The notes beneath the pieces were generated by a model. It made no database searches. It worked only from the letters and a program-made list of their open reading frames with translations, and was not told the DNA's origin. From DATBAK01 sp036787815 (GTDB lineage Bacteria; Actinomycetota; Acidimicrobiia; IMCC26256; PALSA-610), in the NCBI GenBank assembly GCA_036787815.1, contig DAIQOP010000178.1, positions 1-7,973 of the forward strand: DNA of 7,973 nt, given 5' to 3'. The translations under genes and the position numbers were made by a program. Shown one piece after another: positions 1 to 7,651 of this stretch (the stretch's first letter is position 1; the number at the start of each line of letters is the position of its first letter).

Positions 1-120
1 CATCCCGCCGCCTCCCTCAACCGGCGTGAACCGGGCGCCGACGACGGCGACGGCGCCCCCGAAACGGTGGGGACCCCGGCCGTCGTCGACCTCGCGCACC
101 ATCGCCGCAAGCGGGCGTGA
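1..120 (+). CDS. C-terminal tail of an upstream gene (partial, 39 codons)
   Basis: The first frame is open from the left edge to a TGA at 118-120. It reads as a hydrophilic, low-complexity tail rich in Gly, Ala, Asp and Pro, ending in a basic cluster (AHHRRKRA). No domain is visible, so the product cannot be read from this piece. In many actinobacteria the gene just upstream of the ATP synthase operon is a membrane glycosyl-1-phosphate transferase of the WecA/MraY family, and a soluble charged tail after the last membrane helix would fit that. This is inference from typical gene order only. Base composition matches coding DNA of a high-GC genome. The frame could also be open by chance, since stops are rare at this GC content. 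Confidence 0.45.
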   Translation, partial: HPAASLNRREPGADDGDGAPETVGTPAVVDLAHHRRKRA

Positions 121-139
121 ACACTTTTTCCCGCCCGGT

Positions 140-169
140 TTGACGGCCGGATGACGACCGCAATAGATT
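140..169 (+). promoter_or_regulatory. Candidate sigma-70-type promoter of the atp operon
   Basis: TTGACG (140-145) is five of six to the -35 consensus. TAGATT (164-169) follows after an 18-nt spacer and is four of six to the -10 consensus; TAG-A-T-like -10 elements are common in actinobacteria. The site lies in a locally AT-richer patch (about 163-182) within very GC-rich DNA. It would start transcription near 175, giving a leader of roughly 55 nt before the first GTG. A second -10-like TAGTTT at 175-180 has no convincing -35. No other gap in the operon shows as good a promoter, so this probably drives all ten genes. Confidence 0.5.
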
Positions 170-220
170 GCGAATAGTTTCACAAGCGCCCTCCAGCCGG
201 GGGTCGCGGGGGATTCGAGC

Positions 221-224
221 AGGG
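221..224 (+). promoter_or_regulatory. Ribosome binding site of the AtpZ-like gene
   Basis: AGGG sits 7 nt before the GTG at 232. It supports GTG as the start of the first gene, since no ATG gives a sensible N-terminus for this short family. Confidence 0.5.
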
Positions 225-231
225 TTTTTCG

Positions 232-519
232 GTGGTAAAACCAGCTGCTGACAGCCAGCGCAAGCGCAAGCCACTCGCCGATCACCAGGCGCTCTATAAC
301 GGTTTCGGCAATGCGCTCGGTCAGGCCGTCGAGTTCGCCGGTACGCCGCTGATCTTCTTCCTGGTCGGCCTCTGGATCGATCATCGGTTCGGCACGAAGC
401 CGCTGTTCGCCGTGGCCCTGTTCCTCGTGGCCCTGGTCGGTGTCAGCGTCAGCGCGTACTACCGGTACAAGGCGGCCATGGATCAGGCGGAGGAGGGGAA
501 ACCGTGGAAGCGGCCGTAG
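232..519 (+). CDS. AtpZ/AtpI-family small membrane protein of the ATP synthase operon
   Basis: This 95-residue protein has a basic N-terminus (QRKRK at 9-13) and two predicted membrane helices, about 33-49 and 57-76. A short turn between them holds the family-like GLWIDHRFGTKP (46-57). This is the pattern of the AtpZ group (F0F1 ATPase gene 1 family): small two-helix proteins encoded at the head of atp operons. Members have been linked to assembly of the c-ring and, in alkaliphilic Bacillus, to Mg2+ transport together with AtpI. The start is GTG with an AGGG site 7 nt upstream. The 3' end overlaps the next gene by 16 nt, so translation of the two is probably coupled. The family assignment is fairly safe, but the exact role is inferred from other bacteria and not shown by the sequence. 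The symbol is left blank because naming of this family varies. Confidence 0.85.
   Translation: MVKPAADSQRKRKPLADHQALYNGFGNALGQAVEFAGTPLIFFLVGLWIDHRFGTKPLFAVALFLVALVGVSVSAYYRYKAAMDQAEEGKPWKRP
491..498 (+). promoter_or_regulatory. Strong Shine-Dalgarno site fixing the GTG start of atpI
   Basis: AGGAGGGG lies inside the end of the preceding gene, 5 nt before the GTG at 504. It is among the strongest ribosome sites in the window and decides this start, which overlaps the upstream gene. Confidence 0.8.
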
Positions 520-935
520 CCGGCGCGAACACCGCGTACGAACGCGACATCGCGCGCGATCTGGTGAAGCACGGCCTCGTCGTCGCCCCCTTCGCGGTCG
601 GCCTGGGCGCGCTCCTCAAGGGGCGTGCCGGCGCCGTCGGGGTCGCGGCCGCCATCGGCGTCGTGCTCCTCAACTACCTCATCGCCGGTACGGCCCAGAG
701 CTGGGCCGCCGCCAAGGACTCACCCGGTCTGCTCGGCGGCACCGTGCTCGTGAGCCTGATTCTCCGCTTCGTCGTGGTGGTCGTCGCGCTGTCGCTGCTG
801 CGCAACCGCACCTTCCTCGACTTCGCAACGTTCGGCATCGCCATCGTGGTGAGTCACCTCGGTCTCCTCGCGTGGGAGGCCAAGTCGGTGCAGCTCTCGC
901 TGGCGTTTCCCGGCCTGAAGCCCGGAAAGGACTGA
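504..935 (+). CDS. atpI: ATP synthase protein I (AtpI)
   Basis: The product is a 143-residue integral membrane protein with four predicted helices, about residues 22-38, 43-63, 76-99 and 107-125. A charged N-terminus (ERDIARDL) precedes the first helix. Size, topology and position directly before subunit a fit the ATP synthase I chain family. AtpI is not part of the finished enzyme; in other bacteria it helps assemble or stabilise the c-ring and it is often dispensable. The start is GTG, chosen for its near-perfect Shine-Dalgarno site and because it begins a continuous family-like protein. It overlaps the AtpZ-like gene by 16 nt and is followed 7 nt later by atpB. The sequence of this family is poorly conserved, so the call rests mainly on topology and context. 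Confidence 0.85.
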   Translation: MEAAVAGANTAYERDIARDLVKHGLVVAPFAVGLGALLKGRAGAVGVAAAIGVVLLNYLIAGTAQSWAAAKDSPGLLGGTVLVSLILRFVVVVVALSLLRNRTFLDFATFGIAIVVSHLGLLAWEAKSVQLSLAFPGLKPGKD

Positions 936-942
936 GGCACCG

Positions 943-1713
943 ATGCTCCTCGGACTCGACGTCCCCCCGATCACCCAGCTCACGAACTGGCCGGCGTTCG
1001 CCTTCAAGGGATCGTCCACCTTCGCGCTGAACAAGGTCGGGCTGATCTACCTGATGGCGATGGCGATCACGCTGTTGATCTTCATCATCGGTGGATCCCG
1101 CAAGAAGCTCGTGCCGCACGGCATCCAGAACGTGGCCGAGGTCGGCATCGAGTTCGTGCGCGATCAGATCGTCATGCAGACGATGGGCTCCGACGGCATG
1201 ACGTTCCTGCCGTACCTCACCGCGCTGTTCTTCTTCATCTTCTTCAGCAACATCTTCGAGATCATCCCGTTCTTCCAGTTCCCGGCGAACGCGCGGTTCG
1301 CGATGCCGCTGGTGCTCGCGCTCCTGACGTACCTGATCTACAACGTCGTCGGAGTCGTGAAGCAGGGACCGTTCACCTACATCAAGAACTCGATCGTGCC
1401 GCCCGGTGTGCCGAAGTTGATCCTTCCGCTCGTCGTGATCATCGAGCTCGTCTCGCACTTCCTGGTCAAGCCGTTCTCGCTCATGGTGCGGTTGTTCGCC
1501 AACATGCTGGCGGGCCACCTCATCCTCGCGACCTTCTCGGTGATCTGCACCGCGCTGTTCAAGAAGAGCATCTTCGTCATCATCCTGCCGTTCAGCTTCG
1601 CGTTGCTCTTCGCCCTCACGGGCTTCGAGATCCTCGTGAGCTTCCTGCAGGCGTTCATCTTCACAATCCTCACCGCCGTCTACATCGGCGGCACGATGCA
1701 TCCGGAACACTAG
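943..1713 (+). CDS. atpB: ATP synthase Fo subunit a
   Basis: Subunit a (256 residues) forms the two half-channels that carry ions to and from the c-ring. Hydrophobic helices lie at about 30-50, 89-112, 118-137, 156-182, 186-225 and 226-250; the last segments are the long tilted hairpin facing the c-ring. The essential arginine is Arg183, in RLFANMLAGH (183-192), equivalent to E. coli Arg210. Gln236 in LQAFIF matches E. coli Gln252. At the E. coli Glu219 and His245 positions this protein has His192 and Glu229, a paired swap also known from mitochondrial enzymes. The ATG at 943 has GGAAAGG/GAGG-like bases upstream. The length is usual for bacteria. The gene lies 7 nt after atpI and 10 nt before atpE. 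Confidence 0.97.
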   Translation: MLLGLDVPPITQLTNWPAFAFKGSSTFALNKVGLIYLMAMAITLLIFIIGGSRKKLVPHGIQNVAEVGIEFVRDQIVMQTMGSDGMTFLPYLTALFFFIFFSNIFEIIPFFQFPANARFAMPLVLALLTYLIYNVVGVVKQGPFTYIKNSIVPPGVPKLILPLVVIIELVSHFLVKPFSLMVRLFANMLAGHLILATFSVICTALFKKSIFVIILPFSFALLFALTGFEILVSFLQAFIFTILTAVYIGGTMHPEH

Positions 1714-1718
1714 GGAGG
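1714..1718 (+). promoter_or_regulatory. Shine-Dalgarno site fixing the TTG start of atpE
   Basis: GGAGG lies 5 nt before TTG at 1724. No ATG or GTG near the expected N-terminus gives a full-length subunit c, so this site decides the unusual start. It begins two nucleotides after the atpB stop codon. Confidence 0.8.
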
Positions 1719-1723
1719 AACCC

Positions 1724-1975
1724 TTGCTCCACGTCCTTGCAGCTGCGGCCGCCGACAACAACGCCGGTCTCCAGACGATCGGACGCGGCATCGTCTATGG
1801 CGCCGCCGCGATCGGTCCTGGAATCGGCATTGGTCTCGTCGTCGGTAACGCCATCACCGCGATGGCCCGCCAACCCGAGTCTGCGGGCACCGTCCGCACC
1901 ACGATGTTCCTCGGCATTGCGTTCACCGAGGCACTGGCCCTGTTCGGTTTCGTGCTCGCCTTCATCCTCAAGTAA
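1724..1975 (+). CDS. atpE: ATP synthase Fo subunit c (proteolipid)
   Basis: This 83-residue hairpin protein forms the rotor ring in the membrane. Helix 1 covers about 17-44 and carries the glycine-rich packing motif GPGIGIG (31-37). The polar loop has the conserved RQP (49-51), which contacts gamma and epsilon. Helix 2 covers about 58-82 and carries the ion-binding carboxylate Glu69 in AFTEALAL. The sodium-ring signature is missing: the usual Gln in helix 1 is Ile36, and the residue after Glu69 is Ala rather than Ser or Thr. The ring therefore most likely carries protons. The start codon is TTG, supported by a GGAGG 5 nt away and by normal length. It lies between atpB (10 nt) and atpF (21 nt). 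Confidence 0.97.
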   Translation: MLHVLAAAAADNNAGLQTIGRGIVYGAAAIGPGIGIGLVVGNAITAMARQPESAGTVRTTMFLGIAFTEALALFGFVLAFILK

Positions 1976-1996
1976 GACCCTGACGAGGAGCATTTC

Positions 1997-2644
1997 ATGC
2001 GTGTCCGGAGGTTGATCGTCGCGACGTCGTTGGCGCTCGCGACCGTTGGTCTGAGCGCGGGGGTTGCCAACGCGGCCATCCCCAAGGCCAACGAGGAGTG
2101 CATCAAGAAGCTCGAGAGCGCGACCGCGACGATCGACGACTGCCAGCAGGCGCCGAGCCCGTTGAAGCCGGAGAACTCGGAGCTGGTCTGGGGTTCGATC
2201 TCCTTCGTGATCCTGCTCGGGCTGTTCTTCAAGTTCGGCTACCCGGCCGTCACGAAGTCGATGAAGGCCCGTGAGGACCGCATCCGTGGCGATCTCGAGG
2301 GTGCCGAAGGCGCCAAGACCGAGGCCGAGGGCGTGCTCACCGAGTACCGCGCCCAGCTCGCCGACGCGCGTGCGGAAGCCGGGCGCATCATCGACGAGGC
2401 CCGCCAGGCCGCCGATCAGGTGCGTCGCGACCTCATCGCCCGCGCCGAAGCCGACGCCGCCGATCTGCGCACCCGTTCGCAGGAAGACATCCGCCTCGCA
2501 GGGGAGCGCGCGATGGCCGACCTCCGCGGCCGGGTCTCCGATCTCGCGATCGAGCTCGCCGAGAAGATCGTCGAGCGCAACCTCGACCGCGACACACAGA
2601 TCGCGCTCATCGACAACTACATCAACTCTGTCGGGAGCAACTGA
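1997..2644 (+). CDS. atpF: ATP synthase Fo subunit b with N-terminal signal peptide
   Basis: Subunit b is the peripheral stalk that holds F1 to subunit a. This one has 215 residues, longer than the usual 155-175. Residues 1-26 look like a Sec signal peptide: MRVRR, a hydrophobic core, then ANA (24-26) as a likely signal peptidase I site. A polar stretch with Cys35 and Cys49 follows, outside the membrane if the signal is used. The canonical membrane anchor is about 62-82, followed by a long Ala/Glu/Arg-rich coiled coil (about 90-195) and a C-terminal end (ALIDNYINSVGSN) that binds delta. The ATG has GAGGAG 6 nt upstream, so the long form is well supported. The gene is not fused to delta, unlike the mycobacterial arrangement. 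The function is certain; cleavage of the signal is a prediction. Confidence 0.95.
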   Translation: MRVRRLIVATSLALATVGLSAGVANAAIPKANEECIKKLESATATIDDCQQAPSPLKPENSELVWGSISFVILLGLFFKFGYPAVTKSMKAREDRIRGDLEGAEGAKTEAEGVLTEYRAQLADARAEAGRIIDEARQAADQVRRDLIARAEADAADLRTRSQEDIRLAGERAMADLRGRVSDLAIELAEKIVERNLDRDTQIALIDNYINSVGSN

Positions 2645-2647
2645 CAG

Positions 2648-3178
2648 ATGACCTCGGCCGCACGCATCGAGTCATACGCGCAGGCGATCTTCCAGATCGC
2701 CGGGGCAGAGGGCTTCCTCGCGGACACCGAGGAAGAGCTCTTCCGCTTCGCGCGCACCTTCGAGTCGAGCGACGAGCTGCGATCGAAGCTCTCCGACCGG
2801 TCGATCCCGGTCGAGGTTCGCCAAGGGGTCATCGAAGATCTGTTCTCCCACCGCGCGCTCGAGAGCACGGCGGCGATCGTCTCGTTCCTCGTCGGCATCG
2901 GGCGCGTCTCCGACCTGCCCGAGATCGTCGACAAGTTCATCGAGATCGCGGCGAGCAACCGCTCGCACGAGGTCGCCGAGGTGCGCAGTGCGGTGCCGCT
3001 CGACGCGCAGCAGCAACAGCGCCTGGCCACCGCGCTCTCGCAGGCGACGGGGAAGCAGGTCGAGGTCAAGGTCATCGTGGACGAGAACGTGCTCGGCGGG
3101 ATCGTGGCACGCATCGGTGACACCGTCATCGACGGCACGGTTCGACGCCGGCTGGCTCAGTTGAAGGAACGCATCTGA
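2648..3178 (+). CDS. atpH: ATP synthase F1 subunit delta
   Basis: Delta (176 residues, normal length) caps the top of the alpha3-beta3 head and joins it to subunit b. The N-terminal part (about 1-105) is predicted all-helical and starts with the family-like ARIESYAQAIFQIA (5-18). The C-terminal part holds the conserved block VDENVLGGIVARIGDTVIDG (about 144-163), followed by a basic helix. The ATG lies 3 nt after the atpF stop, with GGGAG about 10 nt upstream, which is a little far. The stop overlaps the atpA start by one base (TGATG), so translation is probably coupled. Confidence 0.96.
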   Translation: MTSAARIESYAQAIFQIAGAEGFLADTEEELFRFARTFESSDELRSKLSDRSIPVEVRQGVIEDLFSHRALESTAAIVSFLVGIGRVSDLPEIVDKFIEIAASNRSHEVAEVRSAVPLDAQQQQRLATALSQATGKQVEVKVIVDENVLGGIVARIGDTVIDGTVRRRLAQLKERI

Positions 3179-4713
3179 TGACGGAGTTCAACCTCAATTC
3201 CGACGACATCGCCGCGGCGCTGCGCAAGCACGTCGAGGGATTCAAGCCGAACGTCGAGCAGGAGCGGGTCGGGCGCGTGCTCGAGGTCGCAGACGGCGTC
3301 GCGCGCGTGCAGGGTCTGCCGGGCGCGGCCGTCAACGAGCTGCTCGAGTTCGAGGGCGGCGTCCTCGGCCTCGCGCTCAACCTCGACGAGGACTCGATCG
3401 GCGCGGTGGTGCTCGGCACCGTCGACGAGATCGAAGAGGGTCAGTCGGTGAAGGCCACCGGCCGCATCCTCTCGGTGCCCGTCGGCGAAGCGCTCGTCGG
3501 CCGCGTCGTGAACGCGCTCGGCCAGCCGCTCGACGGCAAGGGCCCGATCGCGTCCGACACGCTGCGCCGGCTCGAGGTGCAGGCGCCCGGCATCGTCGGC
3601 CGCCAACCGGTGCACGAGCCGTTGCAGACGGGCATCAAGGCCATCGACGCGATGACCCCCGTCGGTCGCGGCCAGCGTGAGCTCATCATCGGCGACCGCA
3701 AGACCGGCAAGACCACCGTTGCGATCGACACGATCCTGAACCAGAAGGGTCAGGGCGTGAAGTGCATCTACGTCGCGATCGGCCAGAAGGGCTCGACGGT
3801 CGCGCAGACCGTCGCCACCCTCGCGGCGCAGGGCGCGATGGAGTACACGGTCGTGGTGAACGCGCCCGCCGCCGACGAAGCGGTGTTCAAGTACCTCGCT
3901 CCGTACGCCGGCTGCGCGATGGGCCAGCACTGGATGGAGAACGGTCAGCACGCGCTCGTCGTGTACGACGACCTGTCGAAGCAGGCCGAGGCCTACCGCC
4001 AGATCTCGCTGCTGCTCCGGCGCCCGCCGGGCCGCGAGGCCTACCCCGGCGACGTCTTCTACCTCCACAGCCGGCTTCTCGAGCGCGCGGCCAAGCTCTC
4101 CGACGCGCTCGGCGCGGGTTCGCTCACCGCGCTGCCGATCATCGAGACCAAGGCGGGCGACGTCTCGGCGTACATCCCCACCAACGTCATCTCGATCACC
4201 GACGGCCAGATCTACCTCGTCGACGACCTGTTCAAGTCGGGTGTGCGCCCGGCGGTCGACGTCGGCATCTCGGTGTCACGCGTCGGTGGCGCCGCGCAGA
4301 TCAAGGCGATGAAGTCGGTCTCGGGAACGCTCAAGCTCGACCTCGCGCAGTTCCGTGAGCTCGAGGCGTTCGCCACGTTCGGTTCCGAGCTCGACGCGGT
4401 GTCGAAAGCGCAGCTCGAGCGCGGGTACCGGCTGGTGGAGCTGCTGAAGCAGCCGCTGAACTCGCCGATGCCGGTCGAGGAGCAGGTCGTGTCGATCTTC
4501 GCCGGTACCACCGGTGTGCTCGACGACCTGCCCGTGGGCGACGTGCGCCGCTTCGAGAACGAGCTGCTCGACTACTTCCGCGGCCCCCACGCCGACATGC
4601 TGGCGCAGATCCGCACGACCGGTGCCGTCCCGCCGGGCGACACGCTCGAAACGGCCGTCGCCGACTTCAAGGCCCGTTTCGTCGTCACCGGCGCCGAAGC
4701 AGGCGCGGCCTGA
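3178..4713 (+). CDS. atpA: ATP synthase F1 subunit alpha
   Basis: Alpha (511 residues) forms the non-catalytic nucleotide sites and part of each catalytic site. Domains in order are an N-terminal beta-barrel (about 25-95), the nucleotide-binding core (about 96-375) and a C-terminal helical domain. The P-loop is GDRKTGKT (172-179) with Lys178 and Thr179. The Walker B strand is ALVVYDD (259-265). The arginine finger is Arg368 in SVSRVGGAAQ, equivalent to E. coli Arg376. The protein ends soon after the conserved LETAVADFKARF block, so the C-terminal extension that suppresses ATP hydrolysis in mycobacteria is absent. AAGGA lies about 9 nt before the ATG. A 133-nt gap follows before gamma, the only large gap in the operon. 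Confidence 0.98.
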   Translation: MTEFNLNSDDIAAALRKHVEGFKPNVEQERVGRVLEVADGVARVQGLPGAAVNELLEFEGGVLGLALNLDEDSIGAVVLGTVDEIEEGQSVKATGRILSVPVGEALVGRVVNALGQPLDGKGPIASDTLRRLEVQAPGIVGRQPVHEPLQTGIKAIDAMTPVGRGQRELIIGDRKTGKTTVAIDTILNQKGQGVKCIYVAIGQKGSTVAQTVATLAAQGAMEYTVVVNAPAADEAVFKYLAPYAGCAMGQHWMENGQHALVVYDDLSKQAEAYRQISLLLRRPPGREAYPGDVFYLHSRLLERAAKLSDALGAGSLTALPIIETKAGDVSAYIPTNVISITDGQIYLVDDLFKSGVRPAVDVGISVSRVGGAAQIKAMKSVSGTLKLDLAQFRELEAFATFGSELDAVSKAQLERGYRLVELLKQPLNSPMPVEEQVVSIFAGTTGVLDDLPVGDVRRFENELLDYFRGPHADMLAQIRTTGAVPPGDTLETAVADFKARFVVTGAEAGAA

Positions 4714-4846
4714 TGACACCGTCGAGCTTCTCGCGAGCGCATTCCCACACGGCGAAGGCGGGAGCGAAGCGAGCGTCGAGCTCGCCAGCGAGCGAAACAG
4801 CCCCTCCGGCCGCAGGCCGCTCCCGCGCACGAGCGAGCGCATAAGC
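4714..4846 (+). repeat. Structured, repeat-bearing spacer between atpA and atpG
   Basis: This is the only long gap inside the operon. GCGGGAGCG (4758-4766) and CGCTCCCGC (4818-4826) form a perfect 9-bp outer stem. Two smaller stems lie within it: GCGAGC/GCTCGC (4769-4774 with 4780-4785, 5-nt loop) and CGGCC/GGCCG (4807-4811 with 4815-4819, 3-nt loop). The second shares two bases with the outer stem. GCGAGCG occurs four times, at 4733, 4769, 4788 and 4833. The gamma reading frame stays open through the region, but the peptide is unlike gamma and I do not count it as coding. It could be a REP-like dispersed element, an RNA processing or attenuation site, or chance folding of GC-rich DNA. Confidence 0.5.
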
Positions 4847-5814
4847 ATGGCTGGTGGGCAAGAGCGGATTCTCCGCCGGCGCATCAAGAGCGTGCAGTCG
4901 ACGAAGAAGATCACGCGCGCCATGGAGCTGATCGCGTCGAGCCGCATCGTGCGCGCGCAGGCCGCGGTCCGTGCCGCGCAGCCGTACAGCAAAGGCATCA
5001 CCGAGGTCGTCGAGCACCTCGCCGAGGCCGGCGCCGGCGGCGGCAGCCCGTTGCTCACGCCGCGCGAAGAGGTGCGCACGATCGGTCAGATCGTGATCGC
5101 CGCCGACCGCGGGCTGTGCGGTGGCTACAACACCACGGTGTTGCGGACGGCAGAGAACGAGATCGCCGCGCACCAACGGCAGGGCAAGGAGTACGCGCTC
5201 GTCGCGGTGGGCCGCAAGGTCGAGGGGTACTTCCGCTACCGCGAGTTCCACATCGACGGCGCCTTCACCGGCTTCAGCGACCAGCCGACCTACGAGAACG
5301 CCCGAGCGGTCGCCGCGGCGGTCACCGACAAGTTCCTCGCCGGTGAGATCGACGTCGTGCAGCTCGTCTACACCCGCTTCGTCTCGGCCGGCACCCAAAC
5401 GGTCGTGGTCGAGCGCCTGATGCCGCTCGAGACCGCCGCCCCGAGCGCGGCCGATGCGGCCGATGCCCACGCCGGAGCACCGAAAGAGGCGTACGAGTTC
5501 GAGCCCGGCCCGGAAGCCATCCTCGACGCGTTGCTGCCCCGGTACGCGGAGTCGAGGGTGTTCGCGGCGTTGCTCAACGCGGCGGCATCCGAGCACGCGG
5601 CCCGCCAACGTGCCATGAAGGCCGCGACCGACAACGCCGACGAGTTGATCACCAGCCTCAGCCGGGTGATGAACCGCGCTCGTCAGGAACAGATCACGAC
5701 CGAGATCATGGAGATCGTCGGTGGCGCCGAGGCCCTCGGTTCCGGGCGCGGCGACCACGACGACTTCGCCCACGCGCATCCCGCCCACCTCGCAGCGGCA
5801 CCACAGGAGCAGGC

Positions 5815-5818
<4 letters not shown>
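4847..5818 (+). CDS. atpG: ATP synthase F1 subunit gamma
   Basis: Gamma (323 residues) is the central rotor shaft. The N-terminal helix starts with the family motif MAGGQERILRRRIKSVQSTK (1-20). The globular middle contains the conserved AADRGLCGGYN (85-95), and the C-terminal shaft helix runs to ITTEIMEIVGGAEAL (283-297). Most gammas stop close to this point. Here about 26 more residues follow (298-323), with four histidines (304, 309, 311, 314) and several Asp and Ala. ATG 4847 was chosen because the family N-terminus begins exactly there, although the frame is open further upstream. No clear Shine-Dalgarno site precedes it (only GAGCGAGCG-like bases), unlike the other genes here. The 3' end overlaps atpD by ATGA. 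Confidence 0.96.
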
Positions 5819-7251
<1,433 letters not shown>

Positions 7252-7257
7252 CGCCCG

Positions 7258-7647
7258 ATGTTGACGGTCGAGGTCGTGTCGCCGGAGGCCATTCTGTTCG
7301 AGGGGCAGGCCGAGATGGTCATCGCCCGCACGCTGGAGGGTGGCGACATCGCGTTCCAGCCCGGGCACGTGTCGTTCCTCGGCGCGCTCGACGACTGGCC
7401 GCTGCGCATTCTCCAGGAAGACGGCCAGATGACGTTCGCGGTCCACGGCGGCTTCGTCGAGGTGTCGAACGACCGGGTCACCGTGCTCTCCGACGTCGCG
7501 GAGCACTCGAACGCGATCGACGTCGCGCGCGCCACGGCGGCCTTCGAGAAGGCAGAGGCCGCGATGAAGGCCGATCCCGAAGACGCAGCCGCCGCGGCCG
7601 CCGTCAAGCGCGCCAGCACCCGTTTAGAGGTCGCGCGAGCGAGCTGA
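7258..7647 (+). CDS. atpC: ATP synthase F1 subunit epsilon
   Basis: Epsilon (129 residues) binds gamma and the c-ring and in many bacteria regulates ATP hydrolysis. Residues 1-85 form the beta-sandwich, starting TVEVVSPEAILFEGQAE. The conserved 'GILPGH' block reads IAFQPGH here, a slight divergence. Residues about 88-129 form the C-terminal helical hairpin, split by DPED and very rich in Ala. The ATG is 6 nt after atpD, with AGGAG ending 12 nt upstream, somewhat long. Codon 123 is TTA, a rare leucine codon in such GC-rich DNA and the only in-frame TTA I found among the operon genes. This is the last gene of the operon. Confidence 0.95.
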   Translation: MLTVEVVSPEAILFEGQAEMVIARTLEGGDIAFQPGHVSFLGALDDWPLRILQEDGQMTFAVHGGFVEVSNDRVTVLSDVAEHSNAIDVARATAAFEKAEAAMKADPEDAAAAAAVKRASTRLEVARAS

Positions 7648-7651
7648 TCCC

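Noticed and set aside
17..274. Minus-strand 85-codon frame over the promoter region
   Set aside because: It has no ribosome site or recognisable domain and is rich in Arg and Pro. It would cover the likely operon promoter.
440..1030. Plus-strand Arg-rich open frame overlapping atpI
   Set aside because: It is a frame-shifted shadow of atpI and atpB with very high Arg and no domain.
679..1791. Long minus-strand open frame (370 codons) opposite atpI and atpB
   Set aside because: The protein is an almost pure mix of Asp, Glu, Arg and His with no domain, as expected for the antisense of GC-rich coding DNA. The plus-strand genes are unmistakable.
3157..4068. Minus-strand open frame (303 codons) opposite atpA
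   Set aside because: It is a charged, repetitive shadow of the alpha gene with no recognisable fold or ribosome site.
4514..4846. Upstream in-frame extension of gamma
   Set aside because: The frame is open, but the added residues are unlike any gamma N-terminus, overlap the alpha coding end and include the repeat-rich spacer. The family start matches ATG 4847.
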